From contig DGOS01000050.1 of assembly GCA_002390155.1 (NCBI GenBank), positions 1-14,551 of the forward strand: DNA of 14,551 bases, written 5' to 3'. Position numbers and translations under genes: made by a program. This DNA is from Hyphomicrobiaceae bacterium UBA4460 (GTDB taxonomy: Bacteria; Pseudomonadota; Alphaproteobacteria; Rhizobiales; Methyloligellaceae). The notes under the pieces were generated by a model, which made no database searches, was not told where the DNA came from, and saw only the letters and a program-made list of their open reading frames with translations. This document shows, one piece after another, positions 7,279 through 13,789 of the stretch; positions within the stretch are counted from its first letter, which is position 1, and each line of letters starts with the position of its first letter.

Positions 7279-7495
7279 ACAACACGGGGGAAGGGGCTGG
7301 GGGGCTTTCTTCTCACCGGAACGAAAGCAAGAGCAAGGTTACCGACGAGCCGAAGCAAGAACCAAGACCAAGAAAGACGGCGCAGAAAAAAATGGGGGGG
7401 GCGAGTCGAAGCCCGCTGTAAAGGTTTAGGCCTTTCGCGTTCGGCTCGTTTCGCAGGGAAGACCGGCCCGGCTTTGTCCGGGCCGGTTCTTTTTT
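7279..7495 (+). ncRNA. Candidate structured small RNA (about 217 nt)
   Basis: This stretch between a promoter-like pair and an intrinsic terminator has no convincing open frame. Bases 7345-7354 (ACGAGCCGAA) and 7440-7449 (TTCGGCTCGT) are perfectly complementary and could form a closing helix. Inside it, GGGC (7399-7402) can pair with GCCC (7411-7414), and AAAGG (7420-7424) with CCTTT (7431-7435). The terminator hairpin follows directly. The segment 7279-7400 is strongly purine-rich, with A7 then T then G8 at 7386-7401. I do not recognise 6S, SRP, tmRNA or RNase P signatures. Alternatives are a long 3' UTR of the exported-protein gene, or a short Lys/Arg-rich peptide ending at 7429. The structure is seen in the sequence; the RNA gene is inferred. 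Confidence 0.4.
7462..7495 (+). terminator. Strong intrinsic terminator
   Basis: ACCGGCCCGG (7462-7471), a six-base loop CTTTGT, and CCGGGCCGGT (7478-7487) form a perfect 10-bp GC-rich stem, followed on the + strand by TTCTTTTTT to 7495. It lies about 470 nt after the nearest + strand protein gene, so it most likely ends a separate transcript. The hairpin is also 10 nt beyond the stop of the minus-strand kinase gene, but on that side it has no T-run. Confidence 0.9.
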
Positions 7496-7504
7496 GGCAC
7501 CAGG

Positions 7505-8374
7505 TCAAAGTCCGAGCTTCGTCAGCGTCGTCTCAACGCGCCCCAAATAGCTCCCCCCGAACAGCCGCACATGCACGAGCGTGGGATAGAGATTGTAGAG
7601 ATCCCGCCGCAGCTCGTGGAACCCCGGCTCTAGCGGCGACATCCCCTCATAGGCCTCGAAGAACGCATCGCCGAACGTCCCGAACATCGTCGTGAAGGCG
7701 AGCTCGATCTCCGGATGGCCGCAATAGATCGCCGGATCGACGAACCCGGCGATGCGGTTTCCGCACACGAGCACGTTCCCGGTCCATAGATCGCCGTGCA
7801 GCAGACTGGGGAAGGGCGGCTCGGTCAGAAAGTCCTCGAGCTTTGATGCGAGCGTTTCGATGCGGCCATAGAGCGCGGCCGGCAGCCGGCCTTCGTCCTT
7901 TGCTGCGCGCGCCATATAGAGGAGCCGCTCGTCGCGGAAGAACGGGATCCAGCATTGGCTTTGCGGGTTGGGCTGGTGCAGGGGGCCGATCAGCGTGTCC
8001 CGCGCATAGCCGAAGCCGTCCCGCGGCGTGGCATGGAGTGCGGCAATGAGCCTCGCGGCATCGCGCTCTACGTTGGCGGTGATCGTCCCGCCGTCCGTCT
8101 CGATGAAGTCCATGACAAGGAGGTCGGGCTCGGCCGCATGAACCTGCGGAACGGGCAAGTCCGACGTCCGCGAAAGCTCGCCGAGCATATAGCCTTCGAG
8201 CGCAAGCGACGGCCCGGAGCGCGCGTTGTCCTTCGCCTTCACCGCCACATGCCGGCCGTCTTGGAGCCGCGCGGACAGGCCGGTCAGACCGAATCCCACT
8301 GGCAATGGCGCCGTGTCGACGACGCCCGAGCCGAGCGCCCCCTCAAGCCGTATACGCAAATCGCCGTTGGTCAT
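7505..8374 (-). CDS. Fructosamine/ketosamine-3-kinase family protein
   Basis: Small-molecule kinase of the aminoglycoside-phosphotransferase fold; characterised relatives phosphorylate protein-bound or free ketosamines so that glycation adducts break down. The 289 residues match the family's usual length. Visible are the ATP-site lysine in HVAVKAK (Lys46), a hinge-like LLVMDFIE (85-92), and the catalytic loop LLHGDLWTGN with Asp195 and Asn200. The metal-binding FVDPAIYCGHPEIELA has Asp213 in the place of DFG, and the GHPEIELA continuation is characteristic of fructosamine kinases. The start at 8374 gives MTNGDLRIRLE; it is the first residue of the open frame. The gene is divergent from the phosphoesterase gene across 75 bp and may share regulation with it, though no functional link is evident. 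Confidence 0.88.
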   Translation of the reverse strand: MTNGDLRIRLEGALGSGVVDTAPLPVGFGLTGLSARLQDGRHVAVKAKDNARSGPSLALEGYMLGELSRTSDLPVPQVHAAEPDLLVMDFIETDGGTITANVERDAARLIAALHATPRDGFGYARDTLIGPLHQPNPQSQCWIPFFRDERLLYMARAAKDEGRLPAALYGRIETLASKLEDFLTEPPFPSLLHGDLWTGNVLVCGNRIAGFVDPAIYCGHPEIELAFTTMFGTFGDAFFEAYEGMSPLEPGFHELRRDLYNLYPTLVHVRLFGGSYLGRVETTLTKLGL

Positions 8375-8405
8375 CGCCGTTTACCAAGTCCTTAAGCAGT
8401 CGCCA

Positions 8406-8438
8406 GTGTCACATCCCTGATACAAAATCACCTTAGAT
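8406..8438 (+). promoter_or_regulatory. Candidate Pho box and -10 upstream of plcP
   Basis: GTGTCAC (8406-8412) and CTGATAC (8417-8423) are spaced 11 bp start to start, the arrangement of the PhoB direct repeat (CTGTCAT/C, 4-bp spacer). They match CTGTCAC at 6 and 5 of 7 positions. TTAGAT (8433-8438) lies 9 bp beyond, where a PhoB-dependent promoter has its -10. The match is degenerate, and the implied leader before the GTG at 8450 would be only a few bases, so this is a candidate only. Confidence 0.4.
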
Positions 8439-8449
8439 CGCGGTTTATC

Positions 8450-9280
8450 GTGCTGAACACTCGAATAGACGATTACACGCAGCCAGACGCCGAGCAGAGG
8501 CGTTATCGCGCGCTGTTTATTTCCGACATTCATCTTGGCACCAAGGCCTGTCAGGCCGAAGCCTTCCTAGACTTCTTGCGCTACCACGACGCGCCCCGGT
8601 TCTACCTGGTCGGCGATATCGTCGACTTCTGGCGCATCCGGCGCGGGGTCTACTGGCCGCAAGCCCACAACGATGTCTTGCAGAAGCTGCTCCGCAAGGT
8701 CCGCAAAGGGGCCGAGCTCGTCTACATCCCCGGGAATCACGACGAGGCCATGCGGGAGTATTGCGGCTCGCAATTCGGCGGCATCGCCATTGAGCGCCAG
8801 ACGATCCATACGGGCGCGGACGGACGGCGCTATCTGATCATGCATGGCGACGAGTTCGACGTGGTCGTGCGCTACGCCAAGTGGCTCGCCTTCTTGGGCG
8901 ACTGGAGCTACACGGCGGCGCTTTGGTTCAACACGCACCTCAATGCCGTGCGCCGCTGGTTCGGCATGCCGTATTGGTCGCTCTCGGCCTATCTGAAGCA
9001 CAAGGTCAAGCGGGCGGTGAATTACATCGGCGAGTTCGAGCAAGCGTTGTCGCAAGAGGCCCGCCGCAATGGCGCCCAAGGCGTGCTCTGCGGGCACATC
9101 CATCACGCCGCCATGCGTCAGGTCGGCGACGTCGTCTACATCAATACCGGTGACTGGGTCGAAAGCTGTACGGCGGTGGGCGAGACGGAGGAGGGTGTCT
9201 TCGAGATCATCCACTGGAATCCGCACACCGGCGTTCGGACGTCGGGAACGCCGGCCAAGGAGCTTGAGGCCGCAGCTTGA
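8450..9280 (+). CDS. plcP: Calcineurin-like metallophosphoesterase, PlcP-type phospholipase C (LpxH-like)
   Basis: Likely hydrolyses phospholipid headgroups to leave diacylglycerol at the inner membrane. The 276 residues carry every metallophosphoesterase block: SDIHLG (Asp26, His28), GDIVD (Asp56), GNHDE (Asn96, His97), MHGDEFD (His132) and CGHIHHA (His216, His218), then INTGDWVESCTA. YWPQAHNDVLQKLLRK and MPYWSLSAYLK resemble the S. meliloti PlcP (SMc00171) type as I remember it. Automatic annotation often calls this family UDP-2,3-diacylglucosamine diphosphatase, but LpxH proteins are shorter (about 240 residues), and many alphaproteobacteria use LpxI for that lipid A step. The start is GTG, since no ATG is suitably placed; the Shine-Dalgarno is poor. 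The TGA shares its last base with the next gene's ATG, and that partner (a GT4 enzyme) supports the PlcP reading. Confidence 0.8.
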   Translation: MLNTRIDDYTQPDAEQRRYRALFISDIHLGTKACQAEAFLDFLRYHDAPRFYLVGDIVDFWRIRRGVYWPQAHNDVLQKLLRKVRKGAELVYIPGNHDEAMREYCGSQFGGIAIERQTIHTGADGRRYLIMHGDEFDVVVRYAKWLAFLGDWSYTAALWFNTHLNAVRRWFGMPYWSLSAYLKHKVKRAVNYIGEFEQALSQEARRNGAQGVLCGHIHHAAMRQVGDVVYINTGDWVESCTAVGETEEGVFEIIHWNPHTGVRTSGTPAKELEAAA

Positions 9281-10455
9281 TGCGCATCCTCGTTGCCACC
9301 GACGCCTGGTTTCCCCAGGTGAATGGAGTTGTCCGCACCTATGAGCGGCTTGCGCAAGAGCTTCCGAAGCTTGGCGCCGATATCAGCTTTCTCACACCCG
9401 CCCCGTTCTACACGCTGCCTTGCCCCACCTATCCGGAGATCAGGCTATCGCTGGTCAGCCCAAGCATGGTGGCGCGCCATATCGAAGAGGCGCGGCCGGA
9501 CTTCATCCATATCGCCACGGAGGGGCCGATAGGGCTGATGGCCAGGGGCTACTGCCGCAAGATTAAGCGCCCCTTCACCACGAGCTACCACACACGCTTT
9601 CCTGAATATGTTTCGGCGCGCCTGCCGATCCCCGAGTCTTGGTGCTACGCCTTCCAGCGCCAGTTCCATAACAGCGGCGCGGGGCTGTTCGTGGCGACCC
9701 AGTCGGTCGAAGACGATCTCAAGGAAAAGGGTTTCGCGCGCATGATGCGCTGGTCCCGTGGCGTCGACCTGGAACTCTACCGGCCGCGCGACGTGCGGCT
9801 CTTCGGCGATGAGCCCGTGTTCCTCTATGTGGGCCGCATTTCGGTGGAGAAGAACATCAAGGCCTTTCTCGATCTGGAGCTTCCGGGGCGGAAGGTCGTG
9901 GTCGGCGGCGGCCCCCAGTTGAACGATCTCAAGCGTCAATATCCCGACGTGCTGTTCACCGGTCCAAAGGAGGGCGAGGCGCTGGCGGAAGCCTATGCCT
10001 CGGCGGATGTGTTCGTGTTCCCAAGCCTGACCGACACGTTCGGTCTGGTGCTGCTGGAGGCCTTGGCGTGCGGTGTACCCGTCGCGGCCTATCCCGTCAG
10101 CGGGCCCAAGGACGTGCTGACAGACCCCGCTTGCGGGGTCGTGGGGCCTGACCTCCAGGCGGCGGCGCTTCAGGCGCTGGACCTCGACCGCGAGGCGGCA
10201 CGCGAGCATGCGCTGCTCTATAGCTGGGAAAACTCGGCGCAGCAGTTCGTGGACAATGTGCTGTCGGCCCACAATCTCGGCCTGCCGGAACGGCGGCGGC
10301 TCCTGCCGCGCTTGCGCGGACGGCGAAGCGCGCGGAAGGCAAAAAAGAAAAAAGCGGCCCAGGTGGGGGGAACCCGGGCCGCTTCATTCTCATGCGTCAG
10401 TTTGGGGGACGCTTTGGGGGATCTTGCGTCTACCCGGAGATGGTTAGGGGCCTGA
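9280..10455 (+). CDS. agt: GT4 glycosyltransferase, probable glycosyl-diacylglycerol synthase (Agt-like)
   Basis: Likely transfers a hexose or hexuronic acid from a nucleotide sugar to diacylglycerol, making phosphorus-free membrane glycolipid; substrate and product are inferred from context. The 391 residues show a GT-B fold. The N-terminal acceptor domain opens MRILVATDAWFPQVNGVVRT, and the donor domain has FLYVGRISVEKNI (181-193), VVGGGPQ, and the PSLTDTFGLVLLEALACGVPV block (248-268) corresponding to the GT4 EX7E region. ATG 9280 overlaps the phosphoesterase stop by one base; a TTG three bases earlier is possible. The conserved enzyme appears to end near residue 350. The last 40 or so residues (KAKKKKAAQVGG onward) are low complexity and are encoded by the minus-strand terminator of the neighbouring gene, suggesting a lost stop or late frameshift. 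Alternative: a GDP-mannose-type alpha-mannosyltransferase. Confidence 0.82.
   Translation: MRILVATDAWFPQVNGVVRTYERLAQELPKLGADISFLTPAPFYTLPCPTYPEIRLSLVSPSMVARHIEEARPDFIHIATEGPIGLMARGYCRKIKRPFTTSYHTRFPEYVSARLPIPESWCYAFQRQFHNSGAGLFVATQSVEDDLKEKGFARMMRWSRGVDLELYRPRDVRLFGDEPVFLYVGRISVEKNIKAFLDLELPGRKVVVGGGPQLNDLKRQYPDVLFTGPKEGEALAEAYASADVFVFPSLTDTFGLVLLEALACGVPVAAYPVSGPKDVLTDPACGVVGPDLQAAALQALDLDREAAREHALLYSWENSAQQFVDNVLSAHNLGLPERRRLLPRLRGRRSARKAKKKKAAQVGGTRAASFSCVSLGDALGDLASTRRWLGA
10341..10382 (-). terminator. Intrinsic terminator of the cheZ-like gene, inside the 3' end of agt
   Basis: On the minus strand an 11-bp stem (arms 10372-10382 and 10354-10364, one A-C mismatch, 7-base loop) is followed by TTTTTTCTTTTTT (complement of 10341-10353). 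It lies about 160 nt beyond the cheZ-like stop at 10543. On the plus strand the same bases encode glycosyltransferase residues around 354-368. No equally good plus-strand T-run follows the hairpin. Confidence 0.82.
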
Positions 10456-10542
10456 ATCTTTTCAAGGTGAGGGTGCCGACTTTTTGCCCGCCGGACGCTA
10501 ACCTACTGATTCAATAGCAAAAAAATCGACGAAAAAGTGTGG

Positions 10543-11454
10543 CTAGCCGAACAGGGCGGCCCGCTTGACCCTGTGAAGCTGGGGCACGACCAGCGGCTCC
10601 GGTCGCTCGAAGCGCTCGCCGCCACGAGCTTCGCCAGCAGGGGCTTCGCCGCGAGTGGCTTCGGGCCGCATGTGAGGCTCCGGAGCTGGCTCTGGGGCCT
10701 GCGCCGGGGCGGCGTCCGGGCCCTTTTCCGGTTGGCTCAGGGCCCGATCCACGTCGTCCTGCCGCAGCCCGGCCCCCTCGCCTTGAGGACCGTTCAGCAG
10801 GCCGGCCTCCACAGGCGGGCTCATCTTGTGGGCAATGTCATGCGCGCCCCAGATATCGATCACGGCGTTGATGCGCTGTTCGATGAGACGCAAAGTGCGC
10901 ACGACTTTGGCCACGCGCTGTCCCGTGATGTCTTGGAACGAGCAAGCGGTGTAGATGTCGATCGCGTGCTTGTCGAGCCTGTCGCCGAGCTCCGGCGAGA
11001 CGCCATTCTCGCGCAGCGTCCAGGCGACTTCCTGGATGTCCTCGGCTGCGGACAAAATCTCCGAGGTTGCCTTCTCGGTGGTCTCGACGATCTGATCGAG
11101 CTCTTCCGTCGCGTTTGAGAGTTCCGCGTCGACGTCGGCCGGACGGAGCTGCGCGATCTCAGCCCGTGCACGCGAAATCGCGGCGCTGATCTTCACGAGC
11201 TCGCCGAGTACGCTTGTCAGCCCTGCCTGATGCTTCGGCTTGAGCATGGCCCTTTCAAGCCGGGCGATGGCGTCGAGCATGAGTTGCGTCTCGGGCATGC
11301 GGTGCCGGCGCATGTACTCCGATAAGAACCAGCGTCCGAGCGGCGTTCCGCTCAATGTTGCCTCAAGAGCAGCGTATTGCTCCGCCAGGCCACGTATGGG
11401 CCGCGTTGGCATTCGCCGCGATGGATCGGCGCCTTTTGGAGCTCGTTCCGGCAT
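10543..11454 (-). CDS. cheZ: CheZ-like protein phosphatase (chemotaxis response-regulator phosphatase)
   Basis: CheZ proteins bind phosphorylated CheY and speed its dephosphorylation, ending the motor signal. The 303 residues are mostly helical. A long coiled-coil-like stretch runs from about 60 to 195, with the signature CSFQDITGQRVAKVV (171-185). Its Gln174, Asp175 and Gln179 line up with the QDFQDLTGQ catalytic region of E. coli CheZ. A Pro/Ala/Glu-rich linker follows (about 245-290). GLRQDDVDRAL (229-239) resembles the CheY-binding peptides of CheZ and FliM (QDDIDALL type). The ATG at 11454 is preferred over an in-frame TTG at 11475. No che or fli gene is in the window, so the gene is an orphan here. 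It is divergent from the MFS gene across 38 bp, and its terminator lies within the convergent agt gene. Confidence 0.83.
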   Translation of the reverse strand: MPERAPKGADPSRRMPTRPIRGLAEQYAALEATLSGTPLGRWFLSEYMRRHRMPETQLMLDAIARLERAMLKPKHQAGLTSVLGELVKISAAISRARAEIAQLRPADVDAELSNATEELDQIVETTEKATSEILSAAEDIQEVAWTLRENGVSPELGDRLDKHAIDIYTACSFQDITGQRVAKVVRTLRLIEQRINAVIDIWGAHDIAHKMSPPVEAGLLNGPQGEGAGLRQDDVDRALSQPEKGPDAAPAQAPEPAPEPHMRPEATRGEAPAGEARGGERFERPEPLVVPQLHRVKRAALFG

Positions 11455-11492
11455 GGTGATGGCGCCGCGCCGCAAGGGAGTCGTTAACGTCT

Positions 11493-12731
11493 ATGGCGAA
11501 CCACGCCACATCGTCGCCCTCACTCGCATGGCGGCTCGGCTTTCTCTATGCCGCGCTATTCCTGGTTATCGGCTGCTACCTGCCTTACATGCCGGTGTGG
11601 CTAAGCTGGCGGACGCTGAGTGCGGACCAGATCGCCATTCTTTTGGCGACGCCGCTCTATATCCGCATCGTGTTTACCCCCGTCATCAGCTTTGTGGCGG
11701 ACCTGCTCGGCAACCGGCGCGGAATTGTAATTGCGCTCGCCTGGGGGTCGCTGGGCTCGTTCGCCCTGCTTTGGGTGTCCGACGGATTTTGGCAGATGAT
11801 GCTCGCCATCGCGCTGCTGGCCGTCAACTGGACGACGATCATGCCGCTCGTCGAGACGATCGCGATCAGCGGTATCCGCAAGAGCGGGCTCGACTATGGG
11901 CGCGTGCGGTTGTGGGGCTCGTTGACCTTCATCGGCGCGAGCCTTGCCGCGGGCATCGTCATTCAGTTTCGGGATGCGGGCACCGTGCTGCCGATGCTCA
12001 TGACCGCGACGGCGCTTCTGATCTTCGCGGCGTATCTGGTTCCGCGGGACGTCGAGCCGAAGCGTCAAGGCAGCCCCGTGCGCCGTTTGCGCCTGAGACA
12101 TGCCTTCGCGCTCGCGCGCGCGCCGCTCTTTCTGCTGTTTCTACTTGCCGCGGCCATGATCCAAGGCAGCCATGCGCTGCTTTATGCTTTCGGCTCGCTC
12201 CATTGGCGCGCGCAAGGCTTCTCCGGCGGCACGATCGGCGCGTTGTGGTCGATCGGCGTCATCGCCGAAGTGGCGCTGTTCGCGGTCTCAGGCAGGCTCG
12301 TGTCCTATGTCGGCAGCACGCGGCTCATGGTGCTGGCTGGCGGCGCGGCTGTCGTGCGCTGGGCCGTCTTGGCCCTCGATCCGCCGCTTCTAGCCACGGG
12401 GCTGGTCCAGACCCTGCACGCCTTGAGCTTCGGCGCCACCCATCTCGCCGCCATCCATTTCTTGACCCATGCGGTGCCGGAGGATCGTTCCGCCACGGCG
12501 CAAGGCCTTTACGCGGCCGTGGTTGCCGGGCTCGTCTTGGGCTCGGTGACGATCGCCTGCGGTCCGCTTTACGAGGCGTATGGCGGCCAGGCCTATGCGG
12601 CCATGGTGCTGCTTGCGGGGATCGGGACGGCCGCGGCGGCCTTGCTCGGCCGCCACTGGCAGGGCGGGCTTGTCGTGGGCGATCAGCCCCACAGCGCAGG
12701 CAAGGGCGTGAAAACCATGCCGTCGCGGTAG
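11493..12731 (+). CDS. MFS transporter, phenylpropionate-permease (HcaT)-like family
   Basis: Inner-membrane permease of 412 residues with about twelve hydrophobic helices in two halves separated by a charged loop (PRDVEPKRQGSPVRRLRLRH, about 184-203). The start WRLGFLYAALFLVIGCYLPYMPVWL, the loop GNRRG (73-77) after helix 2, and GRVRLWGSLTFI (136-147) before helix 5 are typical of the MFS_1-like/HcaT group, which resembles LacY. The substrate cannot be read from sequence; in this family it ranges over aromatic acids and sugars. ATG 11493 gives a short polar N terminus before helix 1. The last 49 bp overlap the convergent epimerase gene. The C-terminal tail after the last helix (from about 390) is the overlapping part and is probably not structurally important. 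Confidence 0.87.
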   Translation: MANHATSSPSLAWRLGFLYAALFLVIGCYLPYMPVWLSWRTLSADQIAILLATPLYIRIVFTPVISFVADLLGNRRGIVIALAWGSLGSFALLWVSDGFWQMMLAIALLAVNWTTIMPLVETIAISGIRKSGLDYGRVRLWGSLTFIGASLAAGIVIQFRDAGTVLPMLMTATALLIFAAYLVPRDVEPKRQGSPVRRLRLRHAFALARAPLFLLFLLAAAMIQGSHALLYAFGSLHWRAQGFSGGTIGALWSIGVIAEVALFAVSGRLVSYVGSTRLMVLAGGAAVVRWAVLALDPPLLATGLVQTLHALSFGATHLAAIHFLTHAVPEDRSATAQGLYAAVVAGLVLGSVTIACGPLYEAYGGQAYAAMVLLAGIGTAAAALLGRHWQGGLVVGDQPHSAGKGVKTMPSR

Positions 12732-13696
12732 GTGAGGGCGGCATCCCGGTCGCGCTCCAAGAGCAAGGGGCCGTCTAGGTCCACCCAGTCGGCGTCTTGG
12801 GCGAGGAGCAGGGCGGGCGCCATGGCCAGCGACGTTGCGACCATGCTGCCCACCATGATCTTGAGACCGAGGTCGCGTGCGCGGGCGGCCGTGGCCAACG
12901 CTTCGGTGAGACCGCCGGTCTTGTCGAGTTTGATGTTCACCGCGTCATAGCGGCCGGCCAGCGGCGGAAGCGATGCGCTGTCATGCACGGACTCATCGGC
13001 GCAAACCGGGATCGGCCGTTCGATCTCCCCCAGCATCGCGTCGTTGCCGGCCGGCAGCGGCTGCTCGATCAGTTCCACACCCGCATCCGCCGCTATGGCC
13101 AGAAGCGACTCCGTTTCATGGGGTTGCCAGGCCTCGTTGGCATCGGCGATGAGACGTGCGGTGGGGACGGCCGCGCGCACGGCCTGAAGACGCGCCGTAT
13201 CGCCCGCGCCGCCGAGCTTCAGTTTGAGCAGCGTATGCGCGGACGCGGCCTTTGCCTCCGCCGCCATGGTGCCGGGATCGCCAAGTGAGATGGTGAAGGC
13301 CGTGGGAACGGGCTGAAGGGTCGAAAAACCTGCTGCCGTGGCGGCAGGCGTTCCGGACTGCTTCGCCTCCAAGTCCCATAGGGCGCAGTCGAGGGCATTC
13401 CGCGCGGCGCCCGCCGGCAGGCGCTTGGCAAGCGCGGCGCGCGTGAGGCTATGGTTGAGCGCGCAGGCCTCGATGTCGGCCATCACGCCTTCCACGGTCT
13501 CGCCATAGCGGGCATATGGCACGCACTCGCCACGTCCGGTGTGGCGGCCATCGCCGATCTTGGCCACGACCACGTGCGCTTCATGCTTGGACCCGCGGGC
13601 GATGGTGAAGCCGCCCCGGATCGGCCAGCGTTCTTCCCGGAGCTCCAAGGTCAGGCCCCCATTGGTGCCGTTAAGCTCGTCCGGAGAACCCGTCAT
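12683..13696 (-). CDS. Dipeptide epimerase-type enolase superfamily protein (L-Ala-D/L-Glu epimerase or DgcA-like)
   Basis: Enolase-superfamily racemase/epimerase; close families epimerise L-Ala-D-Glu from peptidoglycan turnover or racemise N-acetyl-D-glutamate (DgcA). The 337 residues have the capping domain (about 14-125) and then the barrel. LLKLKLGG gives the catalytic pair Lys158 and Lys160. Metal ligands are Asp185 (ADANEAW), Glu211 (LIEQPLP) and Asp234 (CADES), with the second-side acid/base Lys256 in NIKLDKTGG. VGSMVATSLAMAPA and DLDGPLLLE (Asp306-x-Asp308) are the DxD region of dipeptide epimerases. I chose ATG 13696 because AAAGG precedes it; the open frame continues far upstream through the opposite-strand permease gene, which is an artefact. 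The specificity is uncertain; a DgcN-type acetyltransferase partner is not in the window. Confidence 0.88.
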   Translation of the reverse strand: MTGSPDELNGTNGGLTLELREERWPIRGGFTIARGSKHEAHVVVAKIGDGRHTGRGECVPYARYGETVEGVMADIEACALNHSLTRAALAKRLPAGAARNALDCALWDLEAKQSGTPAATAAGFSTLQPVPTAFTISLGDPGTMAAEAKAASAHTLLKLKLGGAGDTARLQAVRAAVPTARLIADANEAWQPHETESLLAIAADAGVELIEQPLPAGNDAMLGEIERPIPVCADESVHDSASLPPLAGRYDAVNIKLDKTGGLTEALATAARARDLGLKIMVGSMVATSLAMAPALLLAQDADWVDLDGPLLLERDRDAALTYRDGMVFTPLPALWG

Positions 13697-13789
13697 ATCG
13701 CCTTTATTTCTCCTAAGGTTTCGTTCAAAAACAAAAGGTATGTCTGACGGCGCGATGCATAAAAGTATGAGCCAGAGTAAGCCCTTATC

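Noticed and set aside
7220..7429. Possible 69-residue Lys-rich protein before the terminator
   Set aside because: The start overlaps the promoter-like element, no Shine-Dalgarno is seen, and the translation has no recognisable pattern; the RNA explanation is preferred.
10397..10424. Short direct repeat TTTGGGGGA occurring twice near the end of agt
   Set aside because: Nine-base match in low-complexity G-rich sequence; likely chance.
11240..12778. Open frame of 512 codons on the plus strand across cheZ and the permease gene
   Set aside because: It runs antisense through cheZ and out of frame through the MFS gene, with Arg-rich low-complexity translation and no recognisable domain.
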